The notes under the pieces were generated by a model. It was not told the DNA's origin, searched no databases, and was given only the letters and a program-made list of their open reading frames with translations. A program made the position numbers and the translations under genes. 64,000 bases of DNA from Microbacterium pseudoresistens (GTDB taxonomy: Bacteria; Actinomycetota; Actinomycetes; Actinomycetales; Microbacteriaceae): assembly GCF_013409745.1 (NCBI RefSeq), contig NZ_JACCBH010000001.1, positions 2,666,001 to 2,730,000 on the forward strand, written 5' to 3'. Positions 1-8,651 of the stretch are shown one piece after another. The stretch's first letter is position 1, and every line of letters starts with the position of its first letter.

Positions 1-742
1 GATCACCTTCGACACCGGCGGCCTGTCGCTCAAGCCACCGGCCGGCATGGTCGGGATGAAGACCGACATGACCGGCGCCGCCAGCGTTCTCGCCGCGGTG
101 CGCGCCGTCGCCGCGCTCGGACTGCTGGTGCGCATCACCTCCTGGCTGTGCATCGCCGACAACATGCCCTCCGGCCGCGCCATCCGCCCCGGCGACGTGC
201 TGCGGATGCTCGGCGGGACCACGGTCGAGGTGCTGAACACCGACGCCGAGGGCCGGCTCGTGCTCGGCGACGGACTCGTCGCTGCGAGCCGTGAGCACCC
301 CGATCTCATCGTCGACGTCGCCACCCTCACCGGTGCGATCGTCGTCTCGCTCGGCATGCGCCACACAGGCGTCTTCGGCGACGACGACAGCGTGCAGGAG
401 GTGCTCGCCGCCGCCACCGTGGAAGGCGAGCTCGCCTGGCCGATGCCTCTGCCGGACTACATGGAAGACGACCTGAAGTCACCCATCGCCGACATGGTCA
501 ACGCCAAGATCGGCGACCGTGCGGGCGGTTCGCTGTTCGCCGGGCTGTTCCTGCGTCGTTTCGTCGGACGCACCTCCGACGACGCGGACGCCCCGCGCAT
601 CCCGTGGGCCCACCTCGACATCGCCGGCTCGTCCGAGCACAGCGGCTCGCCCTACGGCTTCACCGGCAAGGGCGCGACGGGCGCGATGGTCCGCACGCTC
701 GTCGCCCTCGCCGAGACCCGAGCATCCGGAGCCGAGGCATGA
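1..742 (+). CDS. pepA: Leucyl aminopeptidase (M17), 5'-truncated
   Basis: The last 246 codons, read in frame from base 2, of a cytosolic M17 leucyl aminopeptidase, a two-metal enzyme that removes N-terminal residues from peptides. The window opens inside the ITFDTGG block, whose Asp is a metal ligand. KTDM and the family signature NTDAEGRL follow, so both metal sites are represented. The catalytic Lys that normally precedes ITFD lies upstream of the window. The stop codon overlaps the lpdA start in an ATGA arrangement (739-742), so the two are probably translationally coupled. The family assignment is certain; the N-terminal half cannot be judged. Confidence 0.95.
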   Translation, partial: ITFDTGGLSLKPPAGMVGMKTDMTGAASVLAAVRAVAALGLLVRITSWLCIADNMPSGRAIRPGDVLRMLGGTTVEVLNTDAEGRLVLGDGLVAASREHPDLIVDVATLTGAIVVSLGMRHTGVFGDDDSVQEVLAAATVEGELAWPMPLPDYMEDDLKSPIADMVNAKIGDRAGGSLFAGLFLRRFVGRTSDDADAPRIPWAHLDIAGSSEHSGSPYGFTGKGATGAMVRTLVALAETRASGAEA

Positions 743-2112
743 CCGGGGGCACCGCCGACGTCGTCGTGCTCGGCGGCGGCAGCGGCGGGTACGCCGCAGC
801 ACTGCGCGCCGCAGAATTGGGCAAGAGCGTCGTGCTCATCGAGAAGGACAAGGTCGGCGGCACCTGCCTGCATCGCGGCTGCATCCCCACGAAGGCCCTG
901 CTGCACACGGCCGAGATCGCGCAGAACGTGCGCGACGCGGCATCCGTCGGCGTGAACGCCACCCTCGACGGCGTCGACCCCGCGGGCGCACGTGCCTTCC
1001 GCGAAGGGATCGTCGCCAAGAAGTACAAGGGGTTGCAGGGCCTCATCGCCGCCCGAAAGATCACCGTCGTGGAGGGTGAGGGGGTGCTGCAGCCCGATCG
1101 CTCGATCCGTGTCGGCGACGACTCCTGGACCGGCACCGACGTCGTGCTCGCCACCGGCTCGTACACCCGCACGCTGCCCGGGCTCGAGCTCGGCGGGCGC
1201 ATCATCGCCAGCGAGCAGGCCCTCGCCCTGGACGAGCTGCCCTCCAAGGCGATCATCCTCGGCGGCGGCGTGATCGGCGTCGAGTTCGCCAGCGCGTGGC
1301 GCGCGCTGGGCGTCGAGGTGACCATCGTCGAAGCGCTGCCGCACCTCGTGCCCAACGAAGACATCACGCTGAGCAAGGGGCTGGAGCGGGCGTTCCGCCG
1401 TCGCGGCATCGCCTCGTCTCTCGGCGTGCGCTTCGAGAAGGCGGAGCAGAGCGACGACGCCGTCACCGTCACGCTCGAGGACGGCACAGTCCTCGAGGCC
1501 GATCTCCTGCTCGTGGCCGTCGGGCGCGGCCCCGCCACGGCCGGCCTCGGCTTCGAAGAGGCGGGCGTCACCATGGAGCGCGGCTTCGTGCAGACCGATG
1601 CCGACCTGCGCACCTCGGTCGAACGGGTCTGGGCCGTCGGCGACATCGTCCCCGGACTCCAGCTCGCGCATCGCGGGTTCCTGCAGGGGATCGCGGTCGC
1701 CGAGCGGATCGCGGGCCTCTCGCCCGCTCCTGTGCCCGAACAGCAGATCCCTCGGATCACGTACTCGCATCCCGAGGTCGCCTCGGTGGGCGTCACCGAG
1801 GAGGCCGCCATCGCCGAGCACGGCGCCGACGGGATCGTCGCGTACGAGTACAACCTCGCGGGCAACGGGCGCAGCGAGATCCTCGGCACGTCCGGCGTGG
1901 TCAAGGTCGTGCGCCGCAAGGACGGGCCCGTGATCGGTGTGCACCTGCTGGGCGATCGCGTCGGCGAGCTCATCACCGAAGGGCAACTCGCCGTGAGCTG
2001 GGAGGCGCACCCCGACGACCTCGCTCCCCTCATCCACGCGCATCCGACCCAGAGCGAAGCTCTCGGCGAGGCGTTCCTGGCCCTCGCGGGCAAGCCTCTC
2101 CACGGGTTGTAG
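739..2112 (+). CDS. lpdA: Dihydrolipoyl dehydrogenase (E3)
   Basis: A 457-residue FAD disulfide reductase that reoxidises dihydrolipoamide on E2 subunits and reduces NAD+. The FAD-binding GGGSGG lies at residues 12-17. The redox disulfide is C43-x4-C48 in GGTCLHRGCIP. A second dinucleotide motif (GGGVIGVEFAS) binds NAD. The active-site HAHPTQSE is near the C-terminus, and length is normal for the family. The ATG at 739 overlaps the pepA stop and is chosen because it opens directly on the FAD motif. The double-lipoyl E2 gene starts 71 bp downstream, so this E3 probably serves that E2. Confidence 0.96.
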   Translation: MTGGTADVVVLGGGSGGYAAALRAAELGKSVVLIEKDKVGGTCLHRGCIPTKALLHTAEIAQNVRDAASVGVNATLDGVDPAGARAFREGIVAKKYKGLQGLIAARKITVVEGEGVLQPDRSIRVGDDSWTGTDVVLATGSYTRTLPGLELGGRIIASEQALALDELPSKAIILGGGVIGVEFASAWRALGVEVTIVEALPHLVPNEDITLSKGLERAFRRRGIASSLGVRFEKAEQSDDAVTVTLEDGTVLEADLLLVAVGRGPATAGLGFEEAGVTMERGFVQTDADLRTSVERVWAVGDIVPGLQLAHRGFLQGIAVAERIAGLSPAPVPEQQIPRITYSHPEVASVGVTEEAAIAEHGADGIVAYEYNLAGNGRSEILGTSGVVKVVRRKDGPVIGVHLLGDRVGELITEGQLAVSWEAHPDDLAPLIHAHPTQSEALGEAFLALAGKPLHGL

Positions 2113-2183
2113 GCAACGTGCGCGACAAGTCGCACAGGTCACTAAGCTTGAAAAGTCACGAACATCCTTAAGGAGACTCCGTC

Positions 2184-4001
2184 ATGAGCACATCCGTGGT
2201 CCTCCCCGCTCTCGGAGAGAGCGTCACCGAGGGAACGGTCACCCGTTGGCTCAAGCAGGTCGGTGAGACCGTGCAGGCCGATGAGGGCCTTCTCGAGATC
2301 TCGACCGACAAGGTCGACACCGAGATCCCCTCGCCCGTCGCGGGCGTGCTGGAAGAGATCCTCGTCAACGAGGACGACACGGTAGAGATCGGCGCCGTCC
2401 TGGCGAAGATCGGCGACGGCAGCGGTGCGAGCTCATCTGACGACGCGCCCGCGGCCGAGCAGCCGTCGACCGAGCAGCCTGCTGAGGCGGAGCAGCCTGC
2501 TGAGGCGGAGCAGCCTGCTGAGGCGGAGCAGCCTGAGTCCGCGCCGGCTGCCGAGGCACCCACGACGGAGGCACCCGCCGCCGACGCTCCGGCACAGAGC
2601 TCCGATGCGAATGCCCCGTCGGGAGACGCGACCGATGTGCGCCTTCCTGAGCTGGGCGAGAGCGTGACCGAGGGCACAGTTACCCGCTGGCTCAAGGAGG
2701 TCGGCGATTCCGTCGAGGTCGACGAGCCGCTGCTGGAGATCTCCACCGACAAGGTCGACACCGAGATCCCCTCACCCGTCGCGGGCATCGTCCAGGAGAT
2801 CGTGGCTGCAGAGGACGAGACCGTGGAGATCGGCGCCGTGCTGGCGCGGATCGGCAGCGGAGCCGCGCCGACTCCCACTGCGGAGCCCGCCCCTTCTCAG
2901 GACTCGGCTCCCGCCGAGCCCTCTGCGCAGAAGGAAGAGGCGCCCGCGGAGGAAGAAGAGGCCCCTGCTGCCGCTGCACCATCGGCTCCCGCCGAGGCTC
3001 CGGCTCCCGCCGCGGCGGCACCGTCGGCTCCCGCGGCGGCACCGTCGGCTCCCGCTGCTGCGCCGGCCGCTCCGGCGACGTCGGATGACTCCGGCGACAA
3101 GCTGTACGTCACCCCGCTCGTGCGTCGTCTGGCCGCCCAGCAGGGCATCGACCTCGCGACGGTCACCGGAACCGGTGTGGGCGGCCGCATCCGCAAGGAA
3201 GACGTGCTCAACGCCGCCAAGGATGCTCCGGCCGCTGCTGGCGCCGCCGCAGCCTCGGCAGCACCGGCCGAGCGCGAGATCTCCGAGCTTCGCGGCACGA
3301 CGCAGAAGATGTCGCGCCTGCGGAAGATGGTCTCCGAGCGTGCCGTGGCGTCGCTGCAGCAGACCGCGCAGCTGACCACGGTGGTCGAGGTCGATGTCAC
3401 GGCCCTCGCCGCGTACCGCGACAGCGTGAAGGCATCGTTCCAGGAGAAGACCGGCGACAAGCTGTCGTTCCTGCCGTTCTTCACGCTGGCCGCCGCCGAG
3501 GCGCTCCAGTCGTTCCCGATCATCAACGCGACGGTCGACGGTGACAGCATCGTCTACCCGCCGTCGGAGAACATCTCGATCGCCGTCGACACCGAGCGCG
3601 GACTGCTCACACCGGTCGTGCGCGACGCCGCGACGAAGAACCTCGCCGAGCTCGCGCACGAGATCGCCGATCTCGCGGCGCGTACGCGCGACAACAAGCT
3701 GAAGCCCGACGAGCTCTCCGGCGGCACCTTCACCGTGACCAACACGGGTTCGCGCGGGGCGCTGTTCGACACGCCGCTCGTGTTCCTGCCGCAGTCCGCG
3801 ATCCTCGGCACCGGCGTCGTGTTCAAGCGCCCGGGTGTCGTGAAGGTCGACGGCGCGGAGGCGATCGCCGTGCGGTCGTACGTGTACCTCGCGATCTCGT
3901 ACGACCACCGAATCATCGACGGGGCCGATGCCGCGCGCTTCCTCGGTGCGATCAAGCAGCGCCTCGAGGCGGCCGACTTCGCCGCTCAGCTCGGAGCCTG
4001 A
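2184..4001 (+). CDS. sucB: Dihydrolipoamide acyltransferase (E2) with two lipoyl domains
   Basis: A 605-residue E2 core of a 2-oxoacid dehydrogenase complex. Two lipoyl domains (about residues 1-80 and 145-225) carry the lipoyl lysines K43 and K190, each in a DKVDTEIP context. Ala/Pro/Glu-rich linkers separate them. An E3/E1-binding domain starts near residue 308 ([10 protein letters not shown]). The catalytic domain ends with the DHRIIDG motif (H575, D579). An AAGGAG ribosome site precedes the ATG. By family knowledge, actinobacterial proteins of this build are often called SucB but act as the pyruvate dehydrogenase E2 (AceF/DlaT). The only E1 seen here is aceE at 25.5 kb, so a PDH role is likely. 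Substrate specificity is inference. Confidence 0.93.
   Translation: MSTSVVLPALGESVTEGTVTRWLKQVGETVQADEGLLEISTDKVDTEIPSPVAGVLEEILVNEDDTVEIGAVLAKIGDGSGASSSDDAPAAEQPSTEQPAEAEQPAEAEQPAEAEQPESAPAAEAPTTEAPAADAPAQSSDANAPSGDATDVRLPELGESVTEGTVTRWLKEVGDSVEVDEPLLEISTDKVDTEIPSPVAGIVQEIVAAEDETVEIGAVLARIGSGAAPTPTAEPAPSQDSAPAEPSAQKEEAPAEEEEAPAAAAPSAPAEAPAPAAAAPSAPAAAPSAPAAAPAAPATSDDSGDKLYVTPLVRRLAAQQGIDLATVTGTGVGGRIRKEDVLNAAKDAPAAAGAAAASAAPAEREISELRGTTQKMSRLRKMVSERAVASLQQTAQLTTVVEVDVTALAAYRDSVKASFQEKTGDKLSFLPFFTLAAAEALQSFPIINATVDGDSIVYPPSENISIAVDTERGLLTPVVRDAATKNLAELAHEIADLAARTRDNKLKPDELSGGTFTVTNTGSRGALFDTPLVFLPQSAILGTGVVFKRPGVVKVDGAEAIAVRSYVYLAISYDHRIIDGADAARFLGAIKQRLEAADFAAQLGA
2472..2535 (+). repeat. 18-bp perfect tandem repeat in the E2 linker
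   Basis: Three identical copies of GAGCAGCCTGCTGAGGCG (2472-2489, 2490-2507, 2508-2525) plus a 10-bp partial copy. They encode EQPAEA repeats in the flexible linker after the first lipoyl domain. Identity at the nucleotide level, including wobble positions, suggests recent slippage or duplication. The unit is a multiple of three, so copy-number change would keep frame. Confidence 0.9.
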
Positions 4002-5473
4002 TCGCCGGCTGACTCTTCGGATGGCGGATCTGCGACCTCGTACACGTCGCGGATCCGCCATCCGTCGTCGGTGCGCAGGAGCACGACGATCTGGTGCGCA
4101 TCGCCGCCGGCGATGCGCAGAGCGGCGAGATCTCCGTAGTCCTCGATCACGGTCGGCGCGGAGTCGGTTCCGACGGTGATCGGCCTCGGGCCCGTCGACT
4201 CGAGACGCTCCGACGCCCAGGCCCGCGCACAGGCGTCGTCGTCTCCGTCGGCGCACAGCTCCGCCTGGGACAACAGCGCGGGCAGCGCAGCGAGCGGGGT
4301 GTCACCGGAGTCCGGGCGCGCCGACGTCGTGTCGGCAGGGGCTCGCACGAGGGCCTCCCCCGCTGTCCGCGGCACGACGACCTCATCCGGTGCCTCCGTC
4401 TGTGGAGGATCGGAAGCTGCTGCCGCCGCCGGCACCGGCGGCGACGCCGGCACGGAGGCGTCGGCTGGCGGAGACGACGGCCACAGCGCACCGCCGACGG
4501 CGAGCACCGCGGCGATTCCCGCACCGACCAGCATCGGCTTCGTCCACCGACGGGGCGTGGACTCCTCTTCGACCGACTCGCCATACGGATCGCCCATAGC
4601 CCGGTCGGGGACACCATTCGTACGGCGCGCTTCCCGCGCACGACGCACGAACTCGGCGGCGCCCTCGATGCGTGCGCCGACCGCCGCGCGCCACGACTCG
4701 TCGCGCGGCTCCGTTCGGCGTCGCCGCGATCGCGGGGCATCCGCACGCAGGGGTCGGCGAGCGGGCACTGCCCTCATCGCGGCAGGTTCGACGAGAACGC
4801 TGCTGCGCGTGTCGAGTCGGCCGTCCTCCGTGTCCGCCGCTTCCCCGGTGCGCAGTGGCTTCGGGGCGGCGAGCTCGAACAGCTCGGTCTCCCAGTGATC
4901 TGCTTCGTGCGCCACGCGACGTGGTTCGGCCAGCGCCTCGACGATCCGGGCGAACAGGCGCTTGGTTGCCCGGTCAGCAGTACGAGGGGCGAGTAGGTCG
5001 AGCACCGCCGCCACGCTGCGCGGCAACGGCTCGCCGGAGCCGATCACGAAGACCGGTCGCCCGCTGCCCGTGAGCCACCAATCGCCCACGGGCTCCGCGG
5101 ACGCCGTACCGCATCCCTCGATGACGCCGCGGAGCAGACTCGCCACGAGCGTGCTCCGTTCGCCTCCCGACAGCGGCTCGCCTCGCGCATCCCGGCGCGC
5201 CAAAAAGGTGAGCAGACGTTCCGGACACCACGGCAGCAGCGCGCGATGACCGTCGCGCACACGACACAGACTCGCGGGTGCGGCGATGTGCTGCGCACCG
5301 GCGTGCGCCCAGCCGCTCCATCCGGCCAGGGCGTCGGTGTCGACCGCGACGAAGGTCTCGTCCGCACCGGAGACCAGGGTGCCCTCGAACGGCCCTTCGC
5401 CGGCGCCGATGCGACGGATCGGCCGGTGGGCGTTCAACGGAAGCGTCTCCATCGCGGTGCTGTGCTCGCTCAT
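3986..5473 (-). CDS. Single-pass membrane protein with pseudokinase-like N-terminus
   Basis: About 495 residues; not assignable to a named family by eye. Residues 1-220 follow the spacing of a protein-kinase C-lobe: a hinge-like [15 protein letters not shown], then [19 protein letters not shown], then [16 protein letters not shown] where HRD...N and DFG would be. The catalytic residues are absent, hence a possible pseudokinase. An Arg/Pro-rich stretch leads to one transmembrane helix (about 314-334). An Ala/Pro-rich outside segment and a final 70 residues resembling an NTF2-like fold follow. The ATG at 5473 is preferred because GGAG lies just upstream; an ATG 21 bp further in (5452) is also possible. 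The 3' end overlaps sucB by 16 bp in convergent orientation. Confidence 0.7.
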   Translation of the reverse strand: MSEHSTAMETLPLNAHRPIRRIGAGEGPFEGTLVSGADETFVAVDTDALAGWSGWAHAGAQHIAAPASLCRVRDGHRALLPWCPERLLTFLARRDARGEPLSGGERSTLVASLLRGVIEGCGTASAEPVGDWWLTGSGRPVFVIGSGEPLPRSVAAVLDLLAPRTADRATKRLFARIVEALAEPRRVAHEADHWETELFELAAPKPLRTGEAADTEDGRLDTRSSVLVEPAAMRAVPARRPLRADAPRSRRRRTEPRDESWRAAVGARIEGAAEFVRRAREARRTNGVPDRAMGDPYGESVEEESTPRRWTKPMLVGAGIAAVLAVGGALWPSSPPADASVPASPPVPAAAAASDPPQTEAPDEVVVPRTAGEALVRAPADTTSARPDSGDTPLAALPALLSQAELCADGDDDACARAWASERLESTGPRPITVGTDSAPTVIEDYGDLAALRIAGGDAHQIVVLLRTDDGWRIRDVYEVADPPSEESAGDQAPS

Positions 5474-5591
5474 CGCTCCATCACACCCGCTGCACGGGTG
5501 CACCGAAGCCGCGTCACCGGTATCCGTGCATAACCCGTGCAGACGAGGCCGCTGGGGAGGAGGAGCCGCGCAATGGCCCGCGTGCGGACGG

Positions 5592-5597
5592 TAGGCT
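5592..5597 (+). promoter_or_regulatory. -10 box TAGGCT, leaderless start of the DUF4191 gene
   Basis: TAGGCT ends 7 nt before the ATG at 5605, which would place transcription initiation at or next to the start codon. No Shine-Dalgarno sequence is present, consistent with a leaderless mRNA. Confidence 0.6.
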
Positions 5598-5604
5598 GGT
5601 ATCC

Positions 5605-6315
5605 ATGGCACAACGTGGTTCGGCGCCCGAGAAGCGACCCGGATTCTTCTCGCAGATCAAGTCGCTCTTCAAGTTCACGCGCGAGGTGTACCCGTGGCTG
5701 CCGTGGCTGCAGATCGCGATCCTTGTCGCCGGCGTGCTCGTCGGAGTCATCCTCGGCTACCTCATCCCGCCGCTGCAGGTCTGGTCCATCATCCTGTGGG
5801 GCATCACCGGACTGATGCTCGGCGTGCTCGCCGCCATGATCCTCATGACGCAGCTGTCGACCAAGGCGATGTACAAGAAGATCGATGGGATGCCCGGTGC
5901 GGTCGGCCATGTGCTCAGCACGAGCCTCGGGCGCAGCTGGCAAGCCTCGGACACCCCGGTGGGCGTCAACCCGAAGTCGCAGGATGCCGTCTATCGGGCC
6001 GTCGGGCGCGGCGGCATCGTGGTGGTCGGCGAAGGCTCGCGCGGGCGCCTCACACGCCTGATCAAAGACGAGAAGACGCGCTCGCTGCGCGTGGCCCAGG
6101 GCGTTCCCGTAACTGTGCTGCACGTGGGGCATGGCGACGATGACACACCGATCGATCAGCTCGCCAAGACCATCAAGAAGCTGCCGAAGGCGATCGACAA
6201 GACCACGATGGCGGCGGTCATCAAGCGCATCGACTCCGTGTCGCAGTCGCTGTCGTCGCTGCCGATCCCCAAGGGCATCGACCCGCTGAAGGCTCGCGCC
6301 CCGCGCCCGCGCTGA
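5605..6315 (+). CDS. DUF4191 family integral membrane protein
   Basis: A 236-residue protein of the actinobacterial DUF4191 family, function unknown. A basic N-terminus (about 1-35) precedes two adjacent transmembrane helices: WLPWLQIAILVAGVLVGVIL, then a second one starting VWSIILWGI. A cytosolic region of about 150 residues follows, rich in Lys/Arg and with a glycine-rich turn (GRGGIVVVGEGSRGRL). The ATG at 5605 is chosen because it begins the conserved region and has a -10 box at leaderless spacing. The gene is transcribed alone between two convergent or divergent neighbours. I infer membrane location from the helices only. Confidence 0.88.
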   Translation: MAQRGSAPEKRPGFFSQIKSLFKFTREVYPWLPWLQIAILVAGVLVGVILGYLIPPLQVWSIILWGITGLMLGVLAAMILMTQLSTKAMYKKIDGMPGAVGHVLSTSLGRSWQASDTPVGVNPKSQDAVYRAVGRGGIVVVGEGSRGRLTRLIKDEKTRSLRVAQGVPVTVLHVGHGDDDTPIDQLAKTIKKLPKAIDKTTMAAVIKRIDSVSQSLSSLPIPKGIDPLKARAPRPR

Positions 6316-6320
6316 TCGGA

Positions 6321-7523
6321 TCAGGCTCCAGCCGCGCGCTCGGGAAGCGGCTCCTTCGGGAGCTTGCGCACCTTCGCACGGCGCCGGGGCCGCTCGGGGA
6401 TCATCGAGCGCATCTCCTCGAGTTTGCCGAAGCACAGCAACCGGTCCCCCGCCTCGAGCACGACGTGCTTGCGCGGATTCGGGATGACCGTGGCCCCTCG
6501 GTGCAGGGTGAGCACGGTGATGTCGCGATCCCACAGGCCCAGCTCGCCGAGCTTCTTGCCCACCTGCTCGGCGCCGGCGTGCATGTACAGCTCGGCCACC
6601 CCGTATCCGGTCGACACGCTCAGCCGCTGGCGCACGTCGATCTCGGGGAAGGCGACCTGGGCACCGATGTAGTCGATGATGGCGCCCGCGACATCCAGTC
6701 CGGTCGCCGTCTCCACGCCCTGCAGGCCCGGCGAAGAGTTGACCTCCATGACGAGCGGGCCGTCATCGCCCTCGAGCATGTCGACGCCGGCGACGCGAAG
6801 GCCCATGATCTGCGCGGCCCGCACCGCGGTCTGCTCGTACAGCGGATCCAGCGAAACGGCTTCGACAGTGCCGCCACGGTGCACATTGGAGCGGAACTCG
6901 TCTCCGTGGGCGACGCGCCGCATCGCCGCGACCACGCGATCGCCCACCACGAGCGCGCGGATGTCGCGCCCGCGGCTCTCGGCGATGAACTTCTGGATGA
7001 GCACGTTCTGCTTCGTGGAGTGCAGCGTCTCGATGATGGCCTCGGCGACCTTGACCTGAGGGGCGAGGATCACGCCAATCCCCTGCGTCCCCTCCAGGAG
7101 TTTGATGACCACGGGGGCGCCGCCCACGCGCTCGATGGCGGGGCGCACGTCGGCGCGGTTGCGCACGAACGCCGTCGGGGGCATAGCGATCCCGTGGCGG
7201 GACAGGATCTGGTTGGCGCGCAGCTTGTCGCGGGCGCTCGTGATGCCGTTGGCGGTGTTGGGTGTGTAGACATCCATCTGCTCGAACTGGCGCACCACAG
7301 CCGTGCCGAAGTAGGTGATCGAGTTGCCGATGCGCGGCAGGATCGCGTCGTAGTCGCTGAGGCGCTTGCCGCGGAAGTGCAGATCGGGCTCATCGCCGGT
7401 GAGGTCGATCGCGAACCTGAGTGTGTTCAGCACCTTGACGGTGTGGCCGCGCTGTTCGGCGGCGGCGCGGAGGCGCTGCGTCGAATACGACTGGGGTGCG
7501 CGCGAGAGTACGGCGAGCTTCAC
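6321..7523 (-). CDS. rimK: RimK-type ATP-grasp glutamate ligase fused to RCK_C-like domain
   Basis: A 400-residue ATP-grasp ligase of the RimK family (alpha-L-glutamate ligation, classically to ribosomal protein S6). Residues 1-95 form the RimK pre-ATP-grasp domain. The ATP-grasp follows with KLLEGTQGIGV and a metal-binding VMEVNSSPG segment. After about residue 305 there is an extra segment (VSTGYGVAELYMHAGAEQV... VLEAGDRLLCFG) with the pattern of a TrkA C-terminal (RCK_C) ligand-binding domain, which the short classical RimK lacks. The start is a GTG preceded by GCAGGAAC. The start codon faces that of the protease gene with only 17 bp between. The target protein is unknown. Confidence 0.85.
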   Translation of the reverse strand: MKLAVLSRAPQSYSTQRLRAAAEQRGHTVKVLNTLRFAIDLTGDEPDLHFRGKRLSDYDAILPRIGNSITYFGTAVVRQFEQMDVYTPNTANGITSARDKLRANQILSRHGIAMPPTAFVRNRADVRPAIERVGGAPVVIKLLEGTQGIGVILAPQVKVAEAIIETLHSTKQNVLIQKFIAESRGRDIRALVVGDRVVAAMRRVAHGDEFRSNVHRGGTVEAVSLDPLYEQTAVRAAQIMGLRVAGVDMLEGDDGPLVMEVNSSPGLQGVETATGLDVAGAIIDYIGAQVAFPEIDVRQRLSVSTGYGVAELYMHAGAEQVGKKLGELGLWDRDITVLTLHRGATVIPNPRKHVVLEAGDRLLCFGKLEEMRSMIPERPRRRAKVRKLPKEPLPERAAGA

Positions 7524-7540
7524 GGTGGGTTCCTGCCAAG

Positions 7541-8029
7541 ATGGACGATGTGCAACAGCCCTCTCATTCAAGCACCCTCACGGGGTGGCGGGAGTGGGTC
7601 GCGCTCTCCGAGGTCGGCATTCCCTGGATCAAGGCGAAGATCGACACGGGGGCGCGCAGCTCGTCGCTGCACGCGACGAACGCGGAGGAGTTCGACCGCG
7701 GCGGCGCCCCCTGGGTGCGCTTCGACGTGCAACCCTGGCAGCGGTCCGAAGCGCTCGTGACCGTGGAGGCCCCGGTTCTCGATCGCCGCGAGGTGCGCAG
7801 TTCGTCGGGGCACGCGCAGAGCCGGCTCGTGGTGCTCCTCGAGGTCACACTCGTCGGTCGCGCGATCGAGGCGGAGGTCACGCTCAGCGACCGCACCGAG
7901 ATGGGGTTCCGGATGCTCATCGGCCGCGAGGCGCTCCGTCGCGGCTTCCTCGTGGATCCTGCCCGGTCGTTCCTCGGCGGCAAGCCGCCCAAGTCCGCTC
8001 GGCGCGCGCCCCGCGCCCCGCAGACGTAA
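7541..8029 (+). CDS. RimB-like retropepsin-fold protease (Pfam PF05618 type)
   Basis: A 162-residue protein of the family annotated as ATP-dependent zinc protease or RimB, whose fold is that of retroviral aspartic proteases. KIDTGARSSSLHA carries the catalytic-type Asp (D35, DTGA). A hydrophobic strand pattern follows, then GFRMLIGREAL, the second conserved block. In Pseudomonas, RimB works with RimK and RimA; here it sits head-to-head with the rimK gene. The ATG at 7541 begins the conserved region and is 17 bp from the rimK GTG. No good Shine-Dalgarno site is visible for this gene, so its promoter must lie inside rimK or the mRNA is near-leaderless. Natural substrate unknown. Confidence 0.82.
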   Translation: MDDVQQPSHSSTLTGWREWVALSEVGIPWIKAKIDTGARSSSLHATNAEEFDRGGAPWVRFDVQPWQRSEALVTVEAPVLDRREVRSSSGHAQSRLVVLLEVTLVGRAIEAEVTLSDRTEMGFRMLIGREALRRGFLVDPARSFLGGKPPKSARRAPRAPQT

Positions 8030-8046
8030 AAGCACCCGACGGGGCC

Positions 8047-8475
8047 TCAGCTGCGGACGAGAACCGTTCCGACGGCCTTGTCGTGCAGTCCGCGCTGATC
8101 GGCGTCCCAGATCACCGCGGGGATCACGACGACGATGAGGAGCGTGCGCACGATGGGGCGCCACAGCCCCACCCAACCGCCGTGCAGCATGATCACGCGC
8201 AGCCCCACGATGCGGTGTCCGGGGCTGCCGCCGATGGTGGGGATGAAGAGGATCTGCAGAACGGCGAAGATCATCAGCGGCATGAACTGCGTGATGCCCG
8301 CCTCCTGCGGCAGATCGAACTGACGGAAGCCGAAGAACGCGGTGGCGATGATGGTCGCCGCGGCGTAGTCGATGACGAGCGCGGCGATGCGCCGCCCGAT
8401 GCGGCCGACGCTGCCGGAGCCCGTCTCGGGGAATCCGAGGCGCTCACCGGGATACTTCTGGACGACATCGGACAT
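8047..8475 (-). CDS. RDD family membrane protein
   Basis: 142 residues with three to four hydrophobic helices. An RDD-type first helix has RRIAALVIDYAAATI, where the conserved Arg and Asp sit. A central helix ends in GGSPGHRIVGLRV, typical of RDD proteins, and a C-terminal helix with HDKAVGTVLV follows. RDD proteins have diverse, poorly known roles, and transport has been proposed for some. The ATG at 8475 has TAGGCT 6 nt upstream, which also contains GGAG, so initiation may be leaderless. It is divergent from glnA. Confidence 0.85.
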   Translation of the reverse strand: MSDVVQKYPGERLGFPETGSGSVGRIGRRIAALVIDYAAATIIATAFFGFRQFDLPQEAGITQFMPLMIFAVLQILFIPTIGGSPGHRIVGLRVIMLHGGWVGLWRPIVRTLLIVVVIPAVIWDADQRGLHDKAVGTVLVRS

Positions 8476-8481
8476 TGCTCC

Positions 8482-8487
8482 AGCCTA
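8482..8487 (-). promoter_or_regulatory. -10 box TAGGCT of the RDD gene
   Basis: On the minus strand TAGGCT lies 6 nt before the ATG at 8475. The spacer GGAGCA includes a potential ribosome site very close to the start. Confidence 0.55.
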
Positions 8488-8552
8488 TTCTCTGGATGTC
8501 ACGGTGGCGGACGCCGCGCACGCATCGGCTCGGCCACACGCCGGGCCCGGAT

Positions 8553-8568
8553 GTAACATGCCGGAAAC
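8553..8568 (+). promoter_or_regulatory. GlnR-type operator upstream of glnA
   Basis: GTAAC-N6-GAAAC matches the actinobacterial GlnR a/b box (gTnAc-n6-GaAAc) exactly. A weaker second pair at the expected phase follows (GACAC-N6-GTAAT, 8575-8590). It lies about 85 bp before the glnA ATG. GlnR controls glnA and ammonium uptake in related bacteria; the regulator itself is not in this window. Confidence 0.72.
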
Positions 8569-8651
8569 ATTGCAGACACCATGGAGTAATGGCCCGCCCA
8601 TAATCTTCTGGCAGGTCGCACGACCCATCCCGTTCTCTCAGGAGTTGATGC

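Noticed and set aside
652..2142. Long antisense open frames of about 490 codons opposite lpdA
   Set aside because: They mirror codon structure of lpdA in a high-GC genome, have Arg/Pro/Ala/Ser-biased composition and no recognisable domain.
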